Shown piece after piece: positions 61,001 through 64,000 of a stretch of DNA of 64,000 nt (positions within the stretch are counted from its first letter, which is position 1; the number at the start of each line of letters is the position of its first letter). Both the position numbers and the translations under genes were made by a program. This stretch comes from an uncultured Eubacteriales bacterium (lineage in GTDB: Bacteria > Bacillota > Clostridia > Oscillospirales > Oscillospiraceae), in the NCBI GenBank assembly GCA_900545515.1, contig UQZA01000005.1, positions 52,279-116,278 of the forward strand, in the 5' to 3' direction. Below the pieces are notes generated by a model. The model saw nothing but the letters and a program-made list of their open reading frames with translations. It was not told the origin of the DNA and did not search any database.

Positions 61001-61624
61001 CACGGCTACCCGGCTGCCTGCGCCGGTATATCCGGCGGCCCAGGCATGATGAGAGCCAATCATGTAAGCAGAAGTAGCCATATTGGGACCATCCGCCTCT
61101 TCCCGATCCACAACACATGGAGCATAACAGGTTTCCAAAATCACGTCCCGAATACCAGCTAGCTCCTGAATGGCCTGGATCTTACCATACGGAACATTGG
61201 CAGAAATCAGGTTGGCAGCCAGTGTCAGGTTCCACACCACATCCAATGGCTCCCCCTCCAAAGCTTCTGCAGAAATGGCATCCACCATGGCCTCCTGGCG
61301 CCTGGCCAAGTTCCGGCGATAGGACATGGCAGAGGCATTTTCTGCAATACCCAAGGTGGAGTAGCCCGCCTCCAGGGTGGATTTCCCATCCAACAAAATG
61401 GATACGCGAACCACATCCGTTGCCTGATACGGCGAGGCATCCTCAGCCTGTGTGAATTCCGCTGGGGTAATTTGGGCGGATACTGCGCGGTTGTCCACCT
61501 GCGTAAACTCCAACTTCGTGGTTCCCTCCGCCGGAACAGCTGTACTGGCAGGTGCAAGCAAACCCATACACAGGATAGCAGCCAGCATGAGGGAAATTGC
61601 GCGCATAAACAGTTTCTTTTTCAT
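55019..61624 (-). CDS. Second giant cell-surface subtilase with the same modular plan
   Basis: This 2201-residue paralogue of the protein at 28967-35437 has a signal peptide (residues about 1-30), then an S8 domain with Asp210 in AVIDTGIDTDHQ, His292 in EHGSHVEGI and Ser645 in GTSMAAP. A PA insertion is present. Next come a dockerin pair (about 816-870: FNGDQLVNTGD and LDGDGAVTTYD), strand-rich sensor-like region, Big_2 domain (about 1505-1585), cohesin-like module (about 1890-2000) and three SLH repeats at 2012-2200. The residue after HGSHV is Glu rather than the usual Ala. AAAGGAG lies before the ATG. The promoter carries a possible operator. Likely role: wall-anchored protein digestion. 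Confidence 0.9.
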   Translation of the reverse strand: MKKKLFMRAISLMLAAILCMGLLAPASTAVPAEGTTKLEFTQVDNRAVSAQITPAEFTQAEDASPYQATDVVRVSILLDGKSTLEAGYSTLGIAENASAMSYRRNLARRQEAMVDAISAEALEGEPLDVVWNLTLAANLISANVPYGKIQAIQELAGIRDVILETCYAPCVVDREEADGPNMATSAYMIGSHHAWAAGYTGAGSRVAVIDTGIDTDHQSFDAAAFEYALEQQNAQPDLLDTDEIRQKLSKLNIASLGYPAKELYVSSKIAFAFNYVDENLDITHDHDHQGEHGSHVEGIAAANAYIPNGDGTFTPALEAVKTQGVAPDAQIIAMKVFGTGGGAYDSDYMAAIEDAIILEADAINLSLGSAMAGTSRHSNAAYQTILDNVVNSDTVLVISAGNAGGWADQTYGGYLYDDGVNLDTLGSPGSYANSLAIASVDNAGFTGTYFQVGQRMFSYTETTGYSNEPLATIPGEYDYIFIDGFGTEEDFAALNGALEGKIAFCSRGSTSFYQKAEAAVKYGAVATIVYNNQPGSINMDLSDYTQSQPCVSILQSDGARIRSVSEPVTDDGGQELYRTGTMQIVAEVDSAIYDLEYYNMSSFSSWGVPGTLELKPELTAPGGSIYSVNGAVAGGTSYEVMSGTSMAAPQVAGMAALVAQYIRQAGLDEKTGLNFRALSQSLMMSTAVPLREEASRGQYWSVLKQGAGLADVAKAISAQSYVLMKEDATASYADGKVKAELGDDPDRTGTYHFSFTLHNLTDREQQFVLSADLFTQDLLADEEGTSYMDTCTAMLQGDVRWSVDGQTLTPTEDLINMDFNGDQLVNTGDVQALLDYVVGERTEIANEPNADLDGDGAVTTYDAYSLLKGLNSGLMTLPADGQVEVQVELSLTEAQKTNLDESYPAGAYVEGYLYARQLPTAEGVEGTIHSIPVLGFYGNWTDGSMFDVGSYVAYQSGEEDRVPYLASATGNGAFFANSLAIRYAGQPGKQYHFGGNPIVADETYMPERNAINGENGDQISSWNFALIRNAAASRFTVTHAGEIIHEMNTGSLTAAFYHVNQSAWQNTGYSLKPNYTPSGLEEGDQIELALTMAPELYVDAAGHVDWDALGEGASMEMPMVIDNTAPTLEDVSLSLTGDSLQVTARDNQYVAGVVLYNAAGTQVLTEAGAKQEAKPGETLTYTLDMHQVEGERLLLQVYDYAMNATTYKIKLGGAATVDTKFMAFYLLPNDDWYWDNAGWIGFDEAVKGDVTALAGADYIFTAAEFIGDHLYAMDDNGQLYCFGGGDLTAAPVPLGEPVVQENPDEGMINKVIFTDMTYDETSGKLYAVYSLYWMWGGWKYISHIAEVDPRTGQITDLTPEKTIGITDTEGKSLQVYGLTDDGAGNLYALAEDPQSHCLELYKTATAEEGFGNRFELVFDTGYTWVSSRMTVNSDRDNPLHFVPMVWEDGNLYFFIEHDAPPAYETVEHVLVKINLEAKTAETVGHFDEEAFPNVSCLMLNRNGLHVSLDATSLEMLVGSTEKLTATVTPWEADGSVTWTTSDETVATVNDRGVVTAHSFGNCTITATAVADPTQSAACEVAVKTIDVTLKGALQDQDGNPQLFTWNLETDETWTAGPALPSDLAAVAYSVPNQALYVQNRDSVMFRIDPVTGEKLDASAGVSAFGAAMQDMAMLEVFATADNPLAMGVYRAYLLGPNDPLANTFDSGWNLTGVLNQYTGATKFVAITSGGMGTNDKGTACDFLFALDDTGSVWTFWYDGSGSISYNFYSSTLTGLDYPTESGAQNSSLVLSEDGSTLFFSYFTGTTNEIYVLQLMQSSNQEYYFRARSVGDMGDGVWPAALYEACANGAANGIPAVSLSTQKPTATLQAEMLAPEQSMAAGMLHAYPGTAERQSKPWVSTDSKTVTLALTAKDAQGVDTDSTNGLLTVEYDGEIMTLTDVQVAASYCSIAQAEGVVKLAYAGLDPIEAGRAVATLTFARKDEMSTTITVSNQEVNDTRPAYREQMEIGPHKSHCPSAAFEDLDVNAWYHEATDFTIARGYMNGVSETGFAPGSSLTRAQAVTVLYRMEGEPETTAENPFTDVAANKYYTEAVIWAAENQIVKGMDATHYAPNTAVTREQLVTILARYAAFKGADVSAEADPDFPDVGQVSHYAMSAMAWAVERGLICGIDGKLSPKGTASRAQFATVIMRFCEKILGEPGF

Positions 61625-61750
61625 CTCTTCTACTCCTTTGTAATTGTTTTACCGCTGGGGACGGCTGACCCTATATAAACCGACATGCCGGTTATATACA
61701 CAATGCTCACATGCGCATACGTGTAATTTTACAAGCTATCCTGACAGTGC

Positions 61751-61764
61751 TCGCAAGTTTGCGA
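61751..61764. promoter_or_regulatory. Perfect palindrome downstream of the second S8 promoter, candidate operator
   Basis: TCGCAA-GT-TTGCGA is a perfect 14-base palindrome located 14-27 bases downstream of the -10 box. ATTTTACA/TGTAAAAT arms flank it at wider spacing. A regulator bound here would block transcription; the adjacent winged-helix protein is a candidate. Confidence 0.5.
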
Positions 61765-61777
61765 ACAGTTTTGTAAA

Positions 61778-61806
61778 ATAGTACCATATTTTCAGCTGTA
61801 TTGCAA
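61778..61806 (-). promoter_or_regulatory. Promoter of the second S8 peptidase gene
   Basis: TTGCAA (61801-61806) and TACTAT (61778-61783) are 17 bases apart on the minus strand. The leader is about 145 bases. The spacer 61625-61893 holds no gene. Confidence 0.7.
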
Positions 61807-61893
61807 GCAGTTTTTTCTCTTTTGTGAAAAATGGCAAAAAAATTCAGCCATTCCTGGGGAGAAAGCGCCGAAGGAATGGCTGGAGAAAACATA

Positions 61894-62964
61894 TTAATCG
61901 GAATCTGGCTTTAATGCAAGCAGGTGAGCGGCGAGAATGTCCAATGCCGTTGGATTCACGCGGTAGCGCATACGTCCATCGTTCAATTCAACCAACAGCA
62001 GGCGGGCATCCAGCAAACTGCTCACATCCCGGCCTACTGTGCCCAGGTGCAAACCCAACTCCCGGGCCATTTCTCGGGTGGTCATGGGGCGTTCACGCAG
62101 GGCGCTGATCATTTTGATCCTTGCCGGCCCTGCTAAAAGGCGCAAGGCCAGCAGCTCCCAATTCTCCAACCCTGCTTCCTGTCTCTTCTGGATTGGAAAA
62201 CCCACCCCAATCTGGAGTGAGACCATATGATCTACTTCGTCCAATTCATAGCGGGCAGTTCTTGCCCCAATGTACCGGGGTGCGATTTGCAGCACCTCAT
62301 AGCAGTTATAGGTGCTTAGCTGGCAGCGGTTTTTCAGCCACATTTGCAAGTCCTGCTGCGCAAAATAGGCCTCCCATTCCTGAAACAGCGGCTCGGATTT
62401 AGCAGCCCATCGCTCCAGAAACGGCAAGAGACATTGGGCCACTGGCTCAATCAATTTCTCAAGCTGGAGGATGTACTGGTCAAAATGTTCCAGTGCCTCC
62501 TGCAAACGGACACGATAACTCGCCGTGATCGGCAGGCTTTCCAGACTTTGGGCTAGGGAGGTTACCTCCCCCCGCCCACCACATTCCACTGCATATTGCT
62601 CAATCCCTACGGGGTACTCCCCAATCTGCATAAAATGCCTCCACCTTTTTTGCAGCATCTGCACAGATTCTTTTACTGTCGTGCAGGAAAAGTTTACCGT
62701 ACTATAGGCCATATTCCGAGCGACACAGGTATACTGTTTCGTCTCGTTCTGCAACTGCGTCTTTTCAAAAAAAAACTGAAGCGTCGGATTATTGCGTGAC
62801 ATCCCAGCGCAGGCCGTGTCCATCATTTTCTGCATGATATGAACCGGAATGCAGTAGCTTCCTTCCCCCGCGAGCTCCCGCACAGGGATCTCATTGACAT
62901 AAGCATACAGCATTTCCACGCTTTCCAATAAAACATTGGGTGCCTTCGACAGAAACACTTTCAT
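61894..62964 (-). CDS. Winged-helix transcriptional regulator with a long N-terminal helical domain
   Basis: This 356-residue protein has about 260 mostly helical residues of no recognised family, then an ArsR-like winged helix: LLAGPARIKMISALRERPMT, TREMARELGLHLGTVGRDVS and the wing VELNDGRMRYRVNPTAL. The ATG at 62964 has GAGG eight bases upstream. It lies upstream of the second S8 peptidase in the same orientation, 270 bases apart, and downstream of the rRNA terminator. It may control the peptidase gene; the ligand is unknown. Confidence 0.75.
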   Translation of the reverse strand: MKVFLSKAPNVLLESVEMLYAYVNEIPVRELAGEGSYCIPVHIMQKMMDTACAGMSRNNPTLQFFFEKTQLQNETKQYTCVARNMAYSTVNFSCTTVKESVQMLQKRWRHFMQIGEYPVGIEQYAVECGGRGEVTSLAQSLESLPITASYRVRLQEALEHFDQYILQLEKLIEPVAQCLLPFLERWAAKSEPLFQEWEAYFAQQDLQMWLKNRCQLSTYNCYEVLQIAPRYIGARTARYELDEVDHMVSLQIGVGFPIQKRQEAGLENWELLALRLLAGPARIKMISALRERPMTTREMARELGLHLGTVGRDVSSLLDARLLLVELNDGRMRYRVNPTALDILAAHLLALKPDSD

Positions 62965-63061
62965 CTCTTTGTCCTCACAAAACGTAATACGTTGGCGGTA
63001 ACGTACCAACCCTGTTCGCAGTAAATACGCACCATACAGTGGCTGCACAAAGCAGATATAC

Positions 63062-63090
63062 AAAAAATGGACATCCTGTTGGATGTCCAT
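63062..63090 (-). terminator. Terminator of the rRNA operon
   Basis: ATGGACATCC (63067-63076) pairs perfectly with GGATGTCCAT (63081-63090) around four bases, and six T follow on the minus strand. It is placed eight bases past the 5S gene. Confidence 0.85.
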
Positions 63091-63097
63091 TCAAATG

Positions 63098-63210
63098 TTG
63101 GCATTACCTATTTTCCCGGCCAGTCACCCGGCAAGTATCGTCGGCGCATGTGAGCTTAACTTCTGTGTTCGGGATGGGAACAGGTGGACCCTCACAGCAA
63201 TCAATACCAA
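63098..63210 (-). rRNA. rrf: 5S ribosomal RNA
   Basis: The minus strand gives the 5S consensus: CCATCCCGAACACAGAAGTT with AAGCTC, a GGGTCCACCTG stretch before it and complementary ends TTGGTATT / AATGCCAA. The length of about 113 bases is normal. It is the last gene of an rRNA operon transcribed on the minus strand. Confidence 0.92.
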
Positions 63211-63445
63211 CTTCTTCCGGAAGGCTCTCACCTTCCTCTATGTCAAAGCCCTTCGGCTCTAACAGCTTCCTAATAATAGCACCCAACAACTCCCTTGTCA
63301 AGCACTATTTTCTTCGTCCCCCTAGCGGCGAAGCCCAGCCCAGCGGGTTCGACGCTATGAGGAGGAGCAAGGGAGCGCAGTGCAGCTCTCGGCGAATGCT
63401 TTACGCATTCGACCCGACCGCAACGTAGCGGACTTTGCTCCAACG

Positions 63446-63520
63446 TGGTGACCCGTACCGGATTCGAACCGATGTTAACGGCGTGAGAGGCCGCTGTCTT
63501 AACCACTTGACCAACGGGCC
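63446..63520 (-). tRNA. tRNA-Glu (anticodon CUC)
   Basis: The minus strand folds into a cloverleaf with acceptor GGCCCGT/ACGGGTC, TCGGTTCGAATCCGG T-arm, anticodon stem GCGGC/GCCGT and loop CTCTCAC. CCA is encoded. It lies two bases from tRNA-Lys, so both are processed from the rRNA transcript. Confidence 0.92.
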
Positions 63521-63522
63521 AT

Positions 63523-63598
63523 TGGTGCACCTTCACGGACTCGAACCGGGGACCCACTGATTAAGAGTCAGTTGCTCTACCAACTGAGCTAAAGGTGC
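63523..63598 (-). tRNA. tRNA-Lys (anticodon CUU)
   Basis: The minus strand folds into a cloverleaf with acceptor GCACCTT/AAGGTGC, D-arm TAGCTCAGTTGGTAGAGCA, anticodon loop CTCTTAA in CTGA/TCAG stem and CCA encoded. It is placed between 23S and tRNA-Glu. Confidence 0.93.
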
Positions 63599-63689
63599 AG
63601 CTCGCTTTCTTCGATACACCCTGAAAACTGAACACTGTTTCCTCTATTCCCTCTCCTTATGAGCTTCGCAACCTCGAGCCTGCTTTCTT

Positions 63690-64000
<311 letters not shown>

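Noticed and set aside
63270..63557. 95-residue frame over the 5S-tRNA spacer
   Set aside because: It overlaps tRNA-Glu and lies in rRNA operon spacer; there is no ribosome site.

Overview
The window reads as the chromosome of a GC-rich, anaerobic, spore-forming gut Clostridia, probably Oscillospirales/Oscillospiraceae. The support is indirect. Promoters are sigma-A type with 17-base spacers and Shine-Dalgarno sites are strong. There is a PdaA-like spore-cortex deacetylase, three stand-alone Spo0A C-terminal-like proteins, an orphan BioY, a RemB-like protein, a Fur/PerR-type regulator next to a reverse rubrerythrin, and giant SLH-anchored subtilases. No species call is possible by eye.

Layout. 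1-5.3 kb: end of an amino-acid-type solute-binding lipoprotein gene, then the minus-strand pstS-pstC-pstA-pstB-phoU phosphate operon with a terminator; the PstS is circularly permuted. 5.3-15.9 kb: accessory region with two paralogous minus-strand modules, each encoding a lipoprotein, a small secreted protein and two ABC permeases; only module A keeps an ATPase. Both modules begin in a 963-base identical direct repeat that carries the promoter, the lipoprotein signal peptide and a Spo0A-C-like gene. An IS66 remnant lies where module B would need its ATPase. 16-20.6 kb: remB, dapF, an ABC-transporter fragment, bioY under a BirA-type operator, an orphan MsmK-type sugar ATPase and a small membrane-anchored protein. 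20.7-28.6 kb: a candidate small RNA, a MarR plus heterodimeric ABC exporter operon, a HAD phosphatase, and a DUF1538 membrane protein with a tandem PII-like partner.

28.9-41.1 kb: a 2156-residue cell-surface S8 peptidase, then alaX, an O-antigen-ligase-like protein, pdaA, a Cys-rich microprotein, an SLH protein and an XRE regulator. 41.3-45.4 kb: minD-mgsA-hisS on the minus strand, and the Fur-family regulator plus reverse rubrerythrin on the plus strand. 45.4-48.9 kb: an AT-rich island with a secreted protein, a BlaI/M56 signalling pair and a small secreted peptide. 48.9-54.9 kb: YibE/F-like protein, third Spo0A-C-like protein, DUF2079 protein and a GH13 enzyme. 55-63 kb: a second giant S8 peptidase and a winged-helix regulator. 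63.1-64 kb: the end of an rRNA operon (23S, tRNA-Lys, tRNA-Glu, 5S, terminator) on the minus strand.

The most interesting material is the duplicated secreted-peptide/ABC modules with their Spo0A-C-like genes and associated dispersed repeats, the permuted PstS, the BlaI/M56/peptide island, the candidate small RNA with an exposed anti-Shine-Dalgarno stretch, and the paired subtilases that each carry dockerin, cohesin-like and SLH modules. All calls come from reading the sequence and remembered family features; no database search was run.
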